NCBI GenBank assembly: GCA_018261935.1
Contig: JAGTRP010000001.1
Coordinates: forward strand, 186,001 to 250,000
Direction: 5' to 3'
Origin: Rhodocyclaceae bacterium
Lineage (GTDB): Bacteria > Pseudomonadota > Gammaproteobacteria > Burkholderiales > Rhodocyclaceae
DNA length: 64,000 bases
Shown: positions 27,741-37,981 of the stretch, piece by piece
How the letters are laid out: each line of letters opens with the position of its first letter
Position numbering within the stretch: the stretch's first letter is position 1
Notes under the pieces: model-generated
The model's database searches: none
The model's input: only the letters and a program-made list of their open reading frames with translations
Told to the model about the DNA's origin: nothing
Program-made: the position numbers and the translations under genes

Positions 27741-28382
27741 TCAGGCAGCCTTGTGCCTGAGGTAGCCGACGGCCACCGGCACCAGGGAGACGACGATGAT
27801 GCCGACGATGACCAGGGACAGGTTCTGCTTGATCCAGGGCAGGTTGCCGAACCAGTAGCCGGCCAGGGTGAGGGATGCCACCCAGCCCAGGCCGCCGATC
27901 AGGTTGAACAGGGTGAAGCGGGGATAGGTCATGGCCCCGATGCCGGCCACGAAGGGGGCGAAGGTGCGGAACAGCGGCAGGAAGCGGGAGATCACGAGGG
28001 TCTTGCCGCCGTGCTTCTCGTAGAAGGCGTGGGTCTTCTGCAGGGCCGCCTGGTTGAAGAAGCGGGAACTCTCCCAGTGGAATACTTTGGGCCCCAGGAA
28101 GCGGCCGATCTGGTAATTGAGCATGTTGCCGAGCACGGCGGCGGCTCCCAGAACGCCCACCAGCACCGCGATGTCCATTCCTCCTTCGCCGATGGCCGCC
28201 AGGGCGCCGGCCACGAAGAGCAGCGAGTCGCCGGGGAGGAAGGGGGTCACCACGAAGCCGGTCTCGGCGAAGATGATGACGAACAGGATGCCGTAGATCC
28301 ACACCCCGTATTGCTGCACCAGCACGGCCAGATGCTTGTCTAGATGGAGGACGATATCGATGAACTGGGCGAGGAATTCCAT
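27741..28382 (-). CDS. DedA-family membrane protein
   Basis: 213 residues with at least four hydrophobic helices. The family segments FAETGFVVTPFLPGDSLLF and ISRFLPLFRTFAPFVAG (re-entrant loop and arginine motif) are intact. DedA proteins are inner-membrane flippases or transporters for undecaprenyl phosphate or phospholipids, tied to membrane energetics and cell division. It diverges from mutL with a 50-nt gap and is followed by purN after 30 nt on the same strand. Confidence 0.9.
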   Translation of the reverse strand: MEFLAQFIDIVLHLDKHLAVLVQQYGVWIYGILFVIIFAETGFVVTPFLPGDSLLFVAGALAAIGEGGMDIAVLVGVLGAAAVLGNMLNYQIGRFLGPKVFHWESSRFFNQAALQKTHAFYEKHGGKTLVISRFLPLFRTFAPFVAGIGAMTYPRFTLFNLIGGLGWVASLTLAGYWFGNLPWIKQNLSLVIVGIIVVSLVPVAVGYLRHKAA

Positions 28383-28420
28383 GGGCGGGCTTTCGGGAAA
28401 GAGGCGATTTTACCCCAAGG

Positions 28421-28426
28421 TATAAT
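28421..28426 (+). promoter_or_regulatory. Consensus -10 box abutting mutL
   Basis: TATAAT is a perfect -10 hexamer and ends 6 nt before the mutL ATG at 28433. With normal spacing transcription would begin exactly at the A of the start codon. No SD and no clear -35 are seen. Confidence 0.5.
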
Positions 28427-28432
28427 CGGGCC

Positions 28433-30211
28433 ATGCCTTCGATCCACCTTCTCTCCGACCTCCTCATCAGCCAGATCGCCGCCGGCGAGGTGGTGGAGCG
28501 TCCCGCCTCGGTCCTCAAGGAACTCCTGGAAAACAGCCTGGACGCCGGCAGCACGGTCATCCAGGTGCAGCTGGAGGAAGGCGGGGTGAAGCTCATCCGG
28601 GTGGCCGACGATGGCTGCGGCATCGCCCGGGACGAGCTGGCCCTGGCCTTGACCCGCCACGCCACCTCCAAGATCGGCTCCCTGGACGATCTCGAACAGG
28701 TCGGGACCCTGGGTTTTCGCGGCGAGGCGCTGGCATCGGTCGCGTCCGTGGCACGCCTGTCCCTCACCAGCCGCGAGCGGGGCGCCAGCCACGCCTGGAA
28801 GCTCAAGGCCGAACCGGGGGCCGAGCCGGAACCGGCGGCCCTCATGGCCGGCACGGTGGTGGAAATGCGGGACCTCTACTACAACACCCCGGCCCGGCGG
28901 AAATTCCTCAAGGCCGAAGGCACCGAGTTCGCCCACTGCGCCGACGCGGTGAAGCGCATCGCCCTCACCCGGCCCGACGTGGCCTTCAGCCTCACCCACA
29001 ACGGCCGCAACATCCTGCAGTTGCCCCCCGCCGACCGCCGGCGGCGCATCGCCGACATCCTGGGGGTGGAATTCGTGGATGCCGCCCGGCCGGTGGACGC
29101 CCAGGCCGGCCAGATCGCCCTCGCCGGCTTCGCCATCGATCCCACCCGGGCAGGGGAAGGCAGGGACGGCCAGTACGTCTTCGTCAATGGCCGCTTTGTG
29201 CGGGACAAGGTGCTCGCCCACGCCCTGCGGGAAGCCTACCAGGACGTGCTCCACGGCAGCCGCCAGCCGGCGGTCTGCCTCTTCCTCGCCATCGACCCGG
29301 GCCAGGTGGACGTCAATGTGCACCCGGCCAAGACCGAGGTCCGCTTCCGGGATTCCCGGGGCGTCCATCAGTTCGTCTACCACGCGGTGAACAAGGTCCT
29401 GGCGGTGACCGCCGGCCAGCCGGCACTCCTGCCCGCATCCCAGTCGGCGGCCGAGCGGCCCCTGCCAGCCGCCAGGCCCTACTACCCGCCGCCGCACCAG
29501 GCCTCCCTCGGTGTCGCCGAGCCCGCCGCCAGCGCCTACCTGGCCTTCGCCCGGGCCGCCCAGGCCATACCGGCCTCTTCTGCCCCCGGGACCTCATTCA
29601 CCCCGGCCGCTCCCGAACCGGAGAACGCCCCGCCCCTCGGCTACGCCCTGGGCCAGCTCCACGGCATCTACATCCTGGCCCAGAATGCCCGGGGGCTGGT
29701 GCTGGTGGATATGCACGCCGCCCACGAGCGCATCCTCTACGAGAGGCTGAAGGCCGCCTTCGATGCCCGGCAGGTGGCGACCCAGGCCCTCCTCATTCCC
29801 GCCGTCTTTTCCGCCGACCCCCTGGAAGTGGCCGCCGTCGGGGAACACGCCGACGCCCTTTCCGAACTCGGCTTCGAGATCGCTCCCCTCGGCCCCAACC
29901 AGCTCGGGGTACGGGCAGTGCCGGCCCTGCTCCAGGGGGGCGACCCGGCGGCCCTGGCCCGCAGCCTCATCGAGGAGCTGCGGGAGCACGGCATCACCCG
30001 GATGATGACCGCCCGCCGCAACGAACTGCTGGCCACCATGGCTTGCCACGGGGCGGTGCGGGCCCGCCGCCAGCTGACGGTGCCGGAAATGAATGCCCTC
30101 CTGCGCCAGATGGAGGAAACCGAGCGGGCCGGGCAGTGCAACCACGGCCGGCCCACGTGGACGGAACTGCCCCTGGCCGAGCTGGACAACCTGTTCCTGC
30201 GGGGAAGGTAA
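28433..30211 (+). CDS. mutL: DNA mismatch repair protein MutL (endonuclease type)
   Basis: 592 residues. The N-terminal GHKL ATPase has IAAGEVVERPASVLKELLEN, VADDGCGIARDEL and TLGFRGEALASVASVARL. The C-terminal dimerisation domain carries DMHAAHERILYE (D426-E437), which fits the endonuclease motif DxHAxxExxxxE with methionine in place of the usual glutamine, and CNHGRPTW near the end. Such MutL proteins nick DNA themselves in bacteria without MutH. The start is fixed by family alignment and by the abutting -10 box. A leaderless message is likely. Confidence 0.96.
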   Translation: MPSIHLLSDLLISQIAAGEVVERPASVLKELLENSLDAGSTVIQVQLEEGGVKLIRVADDGCGIARDELALALTRHATSKIGSLDDLEQVGTLGFRGEALASVASVARLSLTSRERGASHAWKLKAEPGAEPEPAALMAGTVVEMRDLYYNTPARRKFLKAEGTEFAHCADAVKRIALTRPDVAFSLTHNGRNILQLPPADRRRRIADILGVEFVDAARPVDAQAGQIALAGFAIDPTRAGEGRDGQYVFVNGRFVRDKVLAHALREAYQDVLHGSRQPAVCLFLAIDPGQVDVNVHPAKTEVRFRDSRGVHQFVYHAVNKVLAVTAGQPALLPASQSAAERPLPAARPYYPPPHQASLGVAEPAASAYLAFARAAQAIPASSAPGTSFTPAAPEPENAPPLGYALGQLHGIYILAQNARGLVLVDMHAAHERILYERLKAAFDARQVATQALLIPAVFSADPLEVAAVGEHADALSELGFEIAPLGPNQLGVRAVPALLQGGDPAALARSLIEELREHGITRMMTARRNELLATMACHGAVRARRQLTVPEMNALLRQMEETERAGQCNHGRPTWTELPLAELDNLFLRGR

Positions 30212-30216
30212 TCCGG

Positions 30217-30648
30217 CTAAGCGGACTCCTGCTCGCCCGCCAGGGTGGGAGCGCCGGCTGCGCCGATATCCCGGGTGTTCTTCTGGACAGCCACGGCAGC
30301 GAACAGGCACAGCACGAAGGCCATGGCGTAAAAGCCCTTTTCACTCAAGGCCAAGGTGGCATTCCACAAGCCAATGCCGAGCAGGGAAACGGAAGTGATC
30401 AGGGAAAACCAGGCGAGCCCTAGGTAGATGCCGGTCACGGGGATTCTCTCGATCTTGTCCCGGACCGCCTTTTGCAGGGAGACGGCGGAAAATAATCCGT
30501 ACATCAGCACGGTAAAGTAATAACCCTTTTCGTTGAGCTGCATCTCGGCATTCCAGAGGCCGAAGAGATAGGCGCCCATACCGACGGCCATGGCGCCCCA
30601 GGAGGCTCCGACAAAGGCGCCGGACGGTTTCTGCATGATGTTCTGCAT
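30217..30648 (-). CDS. YiaA/YiaB-family inner membrane protein
   Basis: 143 residues from the ATG at 30648, behind the good SD GGGAGATC. It contains two repeats of a two-helix unit ([20 protein letters not shown] and [20 protein letters not shown]), the yiaA/B domain duplicated in one chain. It is an integral inner-membrane protein of unknown function. It converges on mutL with a 5-nt gap. A longer upstream reading frame has no SD and is rejected. Confidence 0.83.
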   Translation of the reverse strand: MQNIMQKPSGAFVGASWGAMAVGMGAYLFGLWNAEMQLNEKGYYFTVLMYGLFSAVSLQKAVRDKIERIPVTGIYLGLAWFSLITSVSLLGIGLWNATLALSEKGFYAMAFVLCLFAAVAVQKNTRDIGAAGAPTLAGEQESA

Positions 30649-30729
30649 TGCTGATCTCCCTGAGTTTGGAATGGATATCCTGCCGGCAGCTGCGTCGGAT
30701 TTCGCCAAACGCCTTGCCGACCGCAGCAC

Positions 30730-30758
30730 AGTCTATGCAATCGTCCTATCCCTGTCTA
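30730..30758 (-). promoter_or_regulatory. Predicted promoter of the YiaA-like gene
   Basis: On the minus strand: TAGACA (30753-30758), 17-bp spacer, TAGACT (30730-30735). It leads into an approximately 75-nt leader before the start at 30648. Confidence 0.45.
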
Positions 30759-30812
30759 ATGGATGATCCCGGGCCCCTCGGCTGCCGCCCCGGAAGTGCC
30801 CACCCGGCTCCA

Positions 30813-30821
30813 TGATAGGAT
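30813..30821 (+). promoter_or_regulatory. Extended -10 box just before miaA
   Basis: TGA-TAGGAT is an extended -10 form ending 10 nt before the miaA ATG at 30832, predicting a leader of about 4 nt and no room for an SD. Confidence 0.4.
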
Positions 30822-30831
30822 TCAGCCCGCA

Positions 30832-31779
30832 ATGACTACCCCTGCTTCTCCCCCCCCCGCCATCCTCCTCATGGGCCCCACCGCCAGCGGCAAGACCGCC
30901 GCCGCCATGGAACTGTCCGAGCGCTTCCCCGTGGAACTGGTCAGCGTCGATTCGGCCCAGGTCTTCCGGGACATGGACATCGGCACCGCCAAGCCCGACC
31001 GGGAAACCCTGGAGCGCTATCCCCACCGGCTCATCGACCTCATCTCGCCGGAAGAGGCCTACTCGGCCGCCCGCTTCCGGGAGGATGCCCTGGCGGCCAT
31101 GGGCGAGATCACCGCCGCCGGCCGCGTGCCGCTCCTGGTGGGCGGCACCATGCTCTATTTCCGCACCCTGCTCCAGGGCCTGGCCGACCTGCCCCAGGCC
31201 GATGCCGCCCTGCGGGCCGAGATCGATGCCGAAGCCGCCGCCCGGGGCTGGCCGGCCCTCCATGCCGAGCTTGCCCTGGTCGATCCGGTCACCGCCGCCC
31301 GGCTCCCCCCCACCGACAGCCAGCGCCTGCAGCGCGCCATCGAAATCTTCCGCCTCACGGGCCGGCCCATGGCCGAGCTCCTGGCTGCCAGCGAAACGGC
31401 GCGCCCGCCCTACCGCTTCCTGTCCCTCGGCCTCCTGCCCGCGGACCGGGCCGTCCTGCACGAGCGCATCGCCCGGCGCTTCGACGCCATGCTGCTGGCC
31501 GGCCTGGCGGACGAGGTGGCGGAGCTGCGCCGCCGCTATCGCCTCCATCCGGACCTGCCTTCCATGCGTTGCGTCGGTTACCGGCAGGTGTGGGAGGCCC
31601 AGGACGGCACCATCCCGATGAAGGAAATGCGCGACCGGGGCATCTTCGCCACCCGGCAGCTCGCCAAGCGCCAGATCACCTGGCTCACCAACAGCCTGGA
31701 TGCGGAGACCTTCGACTGCCTGGAGCCGCAGATGCCCCAACGGATCGCGGCACGGGTCGCCGCTTTCCTCGACCGCTAG
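30832..31779 (+). CDS. miaA: tRNA dimethylallyltransferase
   Basis: 315 residues from the ATG at 30832 ([10 protein letters not shown]), matching the usual length. It transfers a dimethylallyl group to N6 of A37 in tRNAs reading UNN codons. The P-loop [37 protein letters not shown] and [17 protein letters not shown] are family motifs, and [16 protein letters not shown] lies near the C-terminus. mutL-miaA neighbourhood is widespread; in E. coli miaA follows mutL directly, here a yiaA-like gene has come between. The 3' end overlaps the RND gene by 4 nt. Confidence 0.96.
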   Translation: MTTPASPPPAILLMGPTASGKTAAAMELSERFPVELVSVDSAQVFRDMDIGTAKPDRETLERYPHRLIDLISPEEAYSAARFREDALAAMGEITAAGRVPLLVGGTMLYFRTLLQGLADLPQADAALRAEIDAEAAARGWPALHAELALVDPVTAARLPPTDSQRLQRAIEIFRLTGRPMAELLAASETARPPYRFLSLGLLPADRAVLHERIARRFDAMLLAGLADEVAELRRRYRLHPDLPSMRCVGYRQVWEAQDGTIPMKEMRDRGIFATRQLAKRQITWLTNSLDAETFDCLEPQMPQRIAARVAAFLDR

Positions 31780-34700
31780 GCAGCCTCCGGAACGCCCTCC
31801 ACCTCCGCCGTCTTGCGCCGCGCCAGGAGGGAATAGACGGTGGGCACGACGAAGAGGGTGAAGAAGGTCCCGAGAACCAGGCCGCCGACGATGACCCAGC
31901 CGATCTGCTGGCGGGATTCCGCCCCGGCGCCGTGGGCCAGGGCCAGGGGCACCGCTCCCAGCACCATGGCGCCGGTGGTCATCAGGATGGGGCGCAGCCG
32001 CAGCACGGCTGCCTCGATCACCGCCGCCTTCAGCTCAGCGCCCTGGCGCTGCAACTGGTTGGCGAATTCGACGATCAGGATGCCGTGCTTGGTGATGAGC
32101 CCCACCAGGGTCACCAGGCCGATCTCGCTGTAGACATTGAGGGTTCCGCCCGCCAGCCAGAGGGCCAGCAGGGCGCCCGCCATGGACAGGGGCACGGTCA
32201 GCATGATGATGAAGGGATCCCGGAAGCTCTCGAACTGGGCCGCCAGCACCAGGTAGATGAAGGCCAGCGCCAGGCCGAAGGTGAGGGCCAGGGAGGCGGA
32301 GGACTGGCGGAACTCCCGGGTCTGGCCGTTGTAATCGACGGCATAGCCGGGCTTCAGAATCCTGGTGGCCACCCCGTCCATGAAATTCAGGGCTTCGCCC
32401 ATGGCATACCCGGGGGCCAGGTTGGCCGTGATGGTGACGGCCCGGCGCTGGCCGAAGTGGTTCAATTCCCGGGGCGAAATGGTTTCCCGGATCTTCACCA
32501 GGTTGTCCAGGGAGATCATGGCGCCGTCCTTGCCCCGGGCGTAAATGCCGCTGATGTCGTTCGGCGTGGTGCGGTTGGCGTCGGCCACCTGGACGATCAC
32601 GTCGTATTGCTCGCCGGCGCGCTTGAAGCGGGTCACCTTGCGGCCGCCGAGCATGGTCTCCAGGGTGCGGCCGATGGTTTCCACCGGCACCCCGAGGTCG
32701 GCCGCCTTGTCCCGGGCCACGGTCACCGACAGCTCCGGCTTGTTGAGTTTCAAGTCGGTGTCCACATTGGTGAGCCCCGGGTTCCTGGCGATTTCTCCCA
32801 GGAACTGGTCGGTCACCTGCTGCAATTCCTCGTAGCTGGCGGAAGTGGCGATGACGAAGTTGATGGGCCGCTCCCGCGGGTTCTGGCCCAGGGAGGGCGG
32901 CGTGACCGGGAAGGCGAGCACACCCGGAATGCCCATGAAGCGCGGGAACAGTTCCTTGGCCACCTCCGGCGAGCCCCGCCTGCGGTCGTCCCAGTCGGTG
33001 AGGCCGACGAAGGAGATGCCCTGGCTGACGACGGGATTGCCGGCCACCACGAAGTAGCGCTCCACGTCCCGGGTCTGGCTGTAGATGCCTTCGATCTCCC
33101 GGGCGTACTTGTCGGTGTAGTCGATGGTCGCGCCTTCCGGCCCCTGGAAGACGCCGAGGATGATGCCCCGGTCCTCCACCGGCGCCAGCTCCGATTTCAG
33201 GAGGTTGAGGAGAATGGCGCAGCCCCCCGCCACCGCCAGGAAAGCGGCCATGACGATCCAGCGCCGCTGCAGGGAGGCGGCAAGCACCCGCCGGTAGCCG
33301 TTGGTGAGCCAGGCGAGGAAGCCCTCGACGGCGAGGAAGACCCGGCCGTGTTTCTCCTCCTGCCGCAGGAGCAGGGAGCACATCATGGGGGACAGGGTGA
33401 GGGCCACGAAGCCGGAGACCAGCACGGCGCCGGCCAGGGTCAGGGCGAATTCGATGAAGAGCTTGCCGGTGCGCCCGGTCATGAAGGCCACCGGGGCATA
33501 GACCGCCGCCAAGGTCAGGGTCATGGCCATCACCGCGAAGGCGATTTCCTTCGCCCCCAGGAAGGCGGCCTGCCGGCGCGGCATCCCCGCCTCGATGTGG
33601 CGGAAGACGTTCTCCAGCACCACGATGGCGTCATCCACCACGAGGCCGATGGCCAGCACCAGGGCCAGCAGGGTCAGGGTGTTGATGGTGAAGCCCATGA
33701 CGAACATGAGGGCGAAGGCCCCCACCAGGGAGACCGGAATGGTCACCAGGGGAATGAAGGTGGCCCGGAAATTCCGCAGGAAGAAGAAGATGATGGCCAG
33801 CACCAGCAGGATGGCTTCACCCACCGTATGGAAAACCGCCTGGATGGAGCGCTCGATGAAGATGGAGGAATCGTAGGCGATGTCCGCCCGCATGCCGGGG
33901 GGCAGTTCGTTGATGACCCTGGGCAGCTCGGCCCGCAGGGCCCGGGACAATTCCAGGGGATTGGCCGTGGCCTGCTTGACCACCCCGAGGGCGACGGCCG
34001 ACTTGCCGTTGAAGCGCACCGAGCTGCGCTCCGAGGCCGCTCCGATCTCCACCTGGCCTACGTCGTGGATGTGCACCGGGTACCCGTTCACCGTCTTGAC
34101 CACGATGGATTCGAACTCCTCCGGACGCCGCAGATCGGTGTCGGCCACCACCGAGAACTCCCGCTCCCGGCTCTCGATGCGCCCCGCCGGCACCTCGACA
34201 TTTTGCTTGCGCAGCGCGTCTTCCACGTCGGCCGGGGTGAGCTGGTAGGCGGCCAGGCGTTCCCGGTCGAGCCAGACCCGCATGGCGAACTGGCGGTCGC
34301 CGAAAATGCGCACGTCCGCCGCCCCCGGCAGGGTCTGGAGCCGGGGCTTGACGATGCGGCTGGCGACGTCGGTCACTTCCAGGGCCGAGTGCTTGTCGGA
34401 GGAGAAGGCGATCCAGATGATCGGGTTGGCGTCGGCCTCCACCTTGGCGATCACCGGCTCATCCACCGTCTCCGGCAGCTTGTTGCGGACCCGGGAGACC
34501 CGGTCGCGGACATCGGCGGCGGCGGAATCCGGATTGCGCTCCAATTTGAAGCGGATCGAGATCTGGCTGTTCTCGGCCCGGGAAATGGAGGTGATGACTT
34601 CCACCCCCTCGATCCCGGCCAGGGAATCCTCCAGGGGCTTGGTCACCTGGGACTCGATAATCTCCGCCGAGGCGCCCCGGTAGGTGGTATCCACCGTCAC

Positions 34701-34832
34701 TACCGGCTCGTCGATCTTGGGATATTCCCGCACCGGCAGCCGGGTATAGGAAACGACGCCCACCAGCATCACCACCAGGGACAGCACGGTGGCGAAAACC
34801 GGCCGCCGGATGCACAGCTCCGGAAGATTCAT
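31776..34832 (-). CDS. RND multidrug efflux permease (HAE1/AcrB type)
   Basis: 1018 residues, about 12 membrane helices and two large periplasmic loops. Proton-relay aspartates lie in [20 protein letters not shown] (helix 4). The N-terminal [20 protein letters not shown] and the [23 protein letters not shown] and [20 protein letters not shown] segments are typical. It forms a proton-driven tripartite pump with the upstream adaptor. The ATG overlaps the adaptor stop by 4 nt. No outer-membrane channel gene is adjacent, so an unlinked TolC/OprM-like protein is expected. Confidence 0.93.
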   Translation of the reverse strand: MNLPELCIRRPVFATVLSLVVMLVGVVSYTRLPVREYPKIDEPVVTVDTTYRGASAEIIESQVTKPLEDSLAGIEGVEVITSISRAENSQISIRFKLERNPDSAAADVRDRVSRVRNKLPETVDEPVIAKVEADANPIIWIAFSSDKHSALEVTDVASRIVKPRLQTLPGAADVRIFGDRQFAMRVWLDRERLAAYQLTPADVEDALRKQNVEVPAGRIESREREFSVVADTDLRRPEEFESIVVKTVNGYPVHIHDVGQVEIGAASERSSVRFNGKSAVALGVVKQATANPLELSRALRAELPRVINELPPGMRADIAYDSSIFIERSIQAVFHTVGEAILLVLAIIFFFLRNFRATFIPLVTIPVSLVGAFALMFVMGFTINTLTLLALVLAIGLVVDDAIVVLENVFRHIEAGMPRRQAAFLGAKEIAFAVMAMTLTLAAVYAPVAFMTGRTGKLFIEFALTLAGAVLVSGFVALTLSPMMCSLLLRQEEKHGRVFLAVEGFLAWLTNGYRRVLAASLQRRWIVMAAFLAVAGGCAILLNLLKSELAPVEDRGIILGVFQGPEGATIDYTDKYAREIEGIYSQTRDVERYFVVAGNPVVSQGISFVGLTDWDDRRRGSPEVAKELFPRFMGIPGVLAFPVTPPSLGQNPRERPINFVIATSASYEELQQVTDQFLGEIARNPGLTNVDTDLKLNKPELSVTVARDKAADLGVPVETIGRTLETMLGGRKVTRFKRAGEQYDVIVQVADANRTTPNDISGIYARGKDGAMISLDNLVKIRETISPRELNHFGQRRAVTITANLAPGYAMGEALNFMDGVATRILKPGYAVDYNGQTREFRQSSASLALTFGLALAFIYLVLAAQFESFRDPFIIMLTVPLSMAGALLALWLAGGTLNVYSEIGLVTLVGLITKHGILIVEFANQLQRQGAELKAAVIEAAVLRLRPILMTTGAMVLGAVPLALAHGAGAESRQQIGWVIVGGLVLGTFFTLFVVPTVYSLLARRKTAEVEGVPEAA

Positions 34833-35986
34833 TTGGCTTCAGCCGTCTGCATGGCCGCCGCCCCCCGGGCTGCCGGGGCGCCCTCGCCGATGGCCCGCAC
34901 CGGCGCCCCCTCGCGGAGCTTGAGCTGGCCGGCGGTGACGACCAGGTCGCCGGCCGCCAGGCCGTCCACCACTTCCACCTGGCCGGTGCGCCGCACCCCG
35001 ATCCGCACCTTGACCGCCGTCGCCTTGCCATCCACCACCTTGAACACCGTCGGGGCTGCCCCGGCCACCAGGGCCTGTTCCGGGATCATCAGGGCGTTGT
35101 TGCGCTGGCCGAAAATGAGGCGCACCCGTACAAACATCCCGGGACTCAGCGACCCCTCGGGATTGTCGAGCCGGGCCCGGCAGGAAATGGAACGGCCATT
35201 CTGGTCCACCAGGGGATCGACGGCATCCAGCACCGCCCTGAAGCTCTGCCCCGGCAGGGCGTCGCTGTTCACCGCCACCGGCAGGCCCTTGTCGACGCGG
35301 CCGAGGTAGGCCTCCGGCAGCCGGAAATCGACTTTCAGGGTGCCCACATCCTCGATATTGATGAGGTCCTGCCCTTCCTTGACGTAATCCCCGATGCTGA
35401 CGTTGCGCAGGCCGACGACGCCATCGAAGGGCGCCCTGATCCGCATCTTGCCGACCTTGGCCTCGGCCAGCCGCACCGCCGCCTGCTGGATCTTCAGGGT
35501 CGCCGCTACGTTGTCCAGGGCCTGCTGGCTGATGAACTTCCGGGCAAGCAATTCCTGGCTGCGCCGATAGTTGGTCTCGGCCAGGGCGAGATTGGCCCGG
35601 GCCTGCTGCAGCTCGGCATCCTGAACCGCAGAGTCCAGGGCGAGCAGCACGCTGCCCTTGGCCACCGGGGTGCCGTCCTTGAAATGGATGGCGGCCACCC
35701 GGCCCGGCGTCTCCGGCCGCAGCACCACCGACTCGTTGGACTTGAGGGTGCCGACAGCGCCAGCCTCGTCGATGAAATCGGTGGCGGCCACCCGGGCCGT
35801 CTCCACCGCCACCGCGAAGCCCCCCGGCGGCCCGCCCGCTCCCGGCTTGCCCGGGGCCGCTGCCCCCCGGGGCATGGCCAACCCGCCGGCCGGCTGGCGA
35901 TTCACGCTGTAGGCGACGTAGCCGAGGCCGACCAGCCCGAGCAGGGCCAGGACGACCACCAGCAAACGTTTTCGGGAAGTGAACAT
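34829..35986 (-). CDS. RND efflux periplasmic adaptor (MFP)
   Basis: 385 residues. An N-terminal anchor (about 6-27) precedes a lipoyl half-motif (GRVAAIHFKDGTPVAKGSVL), an alpha-hairpin (about 115-165) and a second lipoyl half (MRIRAPFDGVVGLRNVSIGD). Beta-barrel and membrane-proximal domains follow. It is first in the pump operon, with the permease gene next. A perfect palindrome lies 28-48 nt ahead of its start, pointing to repression by a TetR-like protein. No such regulator is encoded nearby. Confidence 0.92.
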   Translation of the reverse strand: MFTSRKRLLVVVLALLGLVGLGYVAYSVNRQPAGGLAMPRGAAAPGKPGAGGPPGGFAVAVETARVAATDFIDEAGAVGTLKSNESVVLRPETPGRVAAIHFKDGTPVAKGSVLLALDSAVQDAELQQARANLALAETNYRRSQELLARKFISQQALDNVAATLKIQQAAVRLAEAKVGKMRIRAPFDGVVGLRNVSIGDYVKEGQDLINIEDVGTLKVDFRLPEAYLGRVDKGLPVAVNSDALPGQSFRAVLDAVDPLVDQNGRSISCRARLDNPEGSLSPGMFVRVRLIFGQRNNALMIPEQALVAGAAPTVFKVVDGKATAVKVRIGVRRTGQVEVVDGLAAGDLVVTAGQLKLREGAPVRAIGEGAPAARGAAAMQTAEAK

Positions 35987-36014
35987 GAGAAGAGGCCCAA
36001 CGATGATTTTTGAA

Positions 36015-36034
36015 TACTGACCATAAGGTCAGTA
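36015..36034. promoter_or_regulatory. Palindromic operator of the RND operon
   Basis: TACTGACC-ATAA-GGTCAGTA, a perfect 8+8 palindrome with a 4-bp centre, located just upstream of the adaptor gene where the promoter should be. Architecture and sequence fit a TetR-family operator for an efflux pump. This is inference from shape and position only. Confidence 0.65.
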
Positions 36035-36127
36035 GAAAAATCCCGGATGGGCCTCGATGGCCGGAGGAAGGCTGGAGGGCAGTCCCTCGGGAGAAGGGGC
36101 CGGCCGCCCCGCCTCAAGCCCTGGAGC

Positions 36128-37168
<1,041 letters not shown>

Positions 37169-37285
37169 GGCGTGTTCCGATGGGTCGGCGGGGCCAGGAG
37201 AATTCCGGGCCCCCGGAGAAAAACCGCGATTTTACCCGAAAGCGCGGGACAACCGTTCGCCAAAGCCACCGCCACCCCGGCGGGT

Positions 37286-37291
37286 TATGAT
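37286..37291 (+). promoter_or_regulatory. -10 box abutting creB
   Basis: TATGAT (5 of 6 consensus) ends 6 nt before the creB ATG at 37298, so transcription should begin at the start codon. There is no SD in the 6-nt interval and no clear -35. Confidence 0.45.
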
Positions 37292-37297
37292 AGAGCC

Positions 37298-37981
37298 ATG
37301 CACATCCTGATCGTCGATGATGAGCCGGCCATTGCCGACACCCTCGCCTACGCCTTGCGCACCGAGGGTTTCACATCCGACCGCTGCGGCCTCGGCCAAG
37401 AGGCGGTGGGGCTCGCCGGCAGCGGCCGTTACGCCCTGGTCATTCTCGACGTGGGGCTGCCCGACATGAGCGGCTTCGACGTCTGCCGCAGCCTGCGCCG
37501 CCATTCCGAAGTACCGGTGATTTTCCTCACCGCCCGCGACCACGAGGTGGACCGCATCGTCGGCCTGGAACTGGGAGCCGACGACTACGTGGCCAAGCCC
37601 TTTAGCCCCCGGGAAGTGGTTTCCCGGGTCCGGGCCATCCTGCGCCGGGCCCGCCCCGAGCCATCGGCTGCGGCCCCGGCGCCCCAGGCCGGCAACGGTT
37701 TTGAAACCGACCCGGAAGGCCTGCGCATCGCCTACTGCGGCACCTGGCTCAACCTCACCCGCTACGAATACCTGCTGCTGGCCCTGCTCCTGGAACGCCC
37801 CGGCCGGGTCCTGAGCCGGGAGCGCATCATGGACGCGGTCTGGCAGGACGCCCCGGAAACCACGGACCGCACGGTGGATACCCATATCAAGACCCTGCGG
37901 GCCAAGCTGCGGGCCGTCACCCCGGACCACGACCCCGTCGTTACCCACCGGGGCCTGGGCTACAGCCTCGCCACCCCGTGA
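37298..37981 (+). CDS. creB: CreB-type response regulator
   Basis: 227 residues. OmpR-family regulator with receiver phospho-acceptor D51 in VILDVGLPDMSGFDV and a winged helix containing LNLTRYEYLLLALLLERPGR and VTHRGLGYSL. Identity as CreB rests on the order creB-creC-creD and on a perfect TTCAC direct-repeat site in front of creD. CreBC responds to growth on fermentation products or to cell-wall stress, depending on species. creC starts in a 4-nt overlap with its stop. Confidence 0.9.
   Translation: MHILIVDDEPAIADTLAYALRTEGFTSDRCGLGQEAVGLAGSGRYALVILDVGLPDMSGFDVCRSLRRHSEVPVIFLTARDHEVDRIVGLELGADDYVAKPFSPREVVSRVRAILRRARPEPSAAAPAPQAGNGFETDPEGLRIAYCGTWLNLTRYEYLLLALLLERPGRVLSRERIMDAVWQDAPETTDRTVDTHIKTLRAKLRAVTPDHDPVVTHRGLGYSLATP

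Noticed and set aside
27721-28854. 377-codon minus-strand frame across dedA and the mutL start
   Set aside because: Wrong frame over dedA and antisense to mutL; dedA in 27741-28382 explains the region.
31569-35309. A 1246-codon open frame on the plus strand opposite the RND pump genes
   Set aside because: It lies antisense to two certain RND genes and its translation is low-complexity Gly/Gln/Asp/His-rich, the pattern of GC-rich antisense frames.
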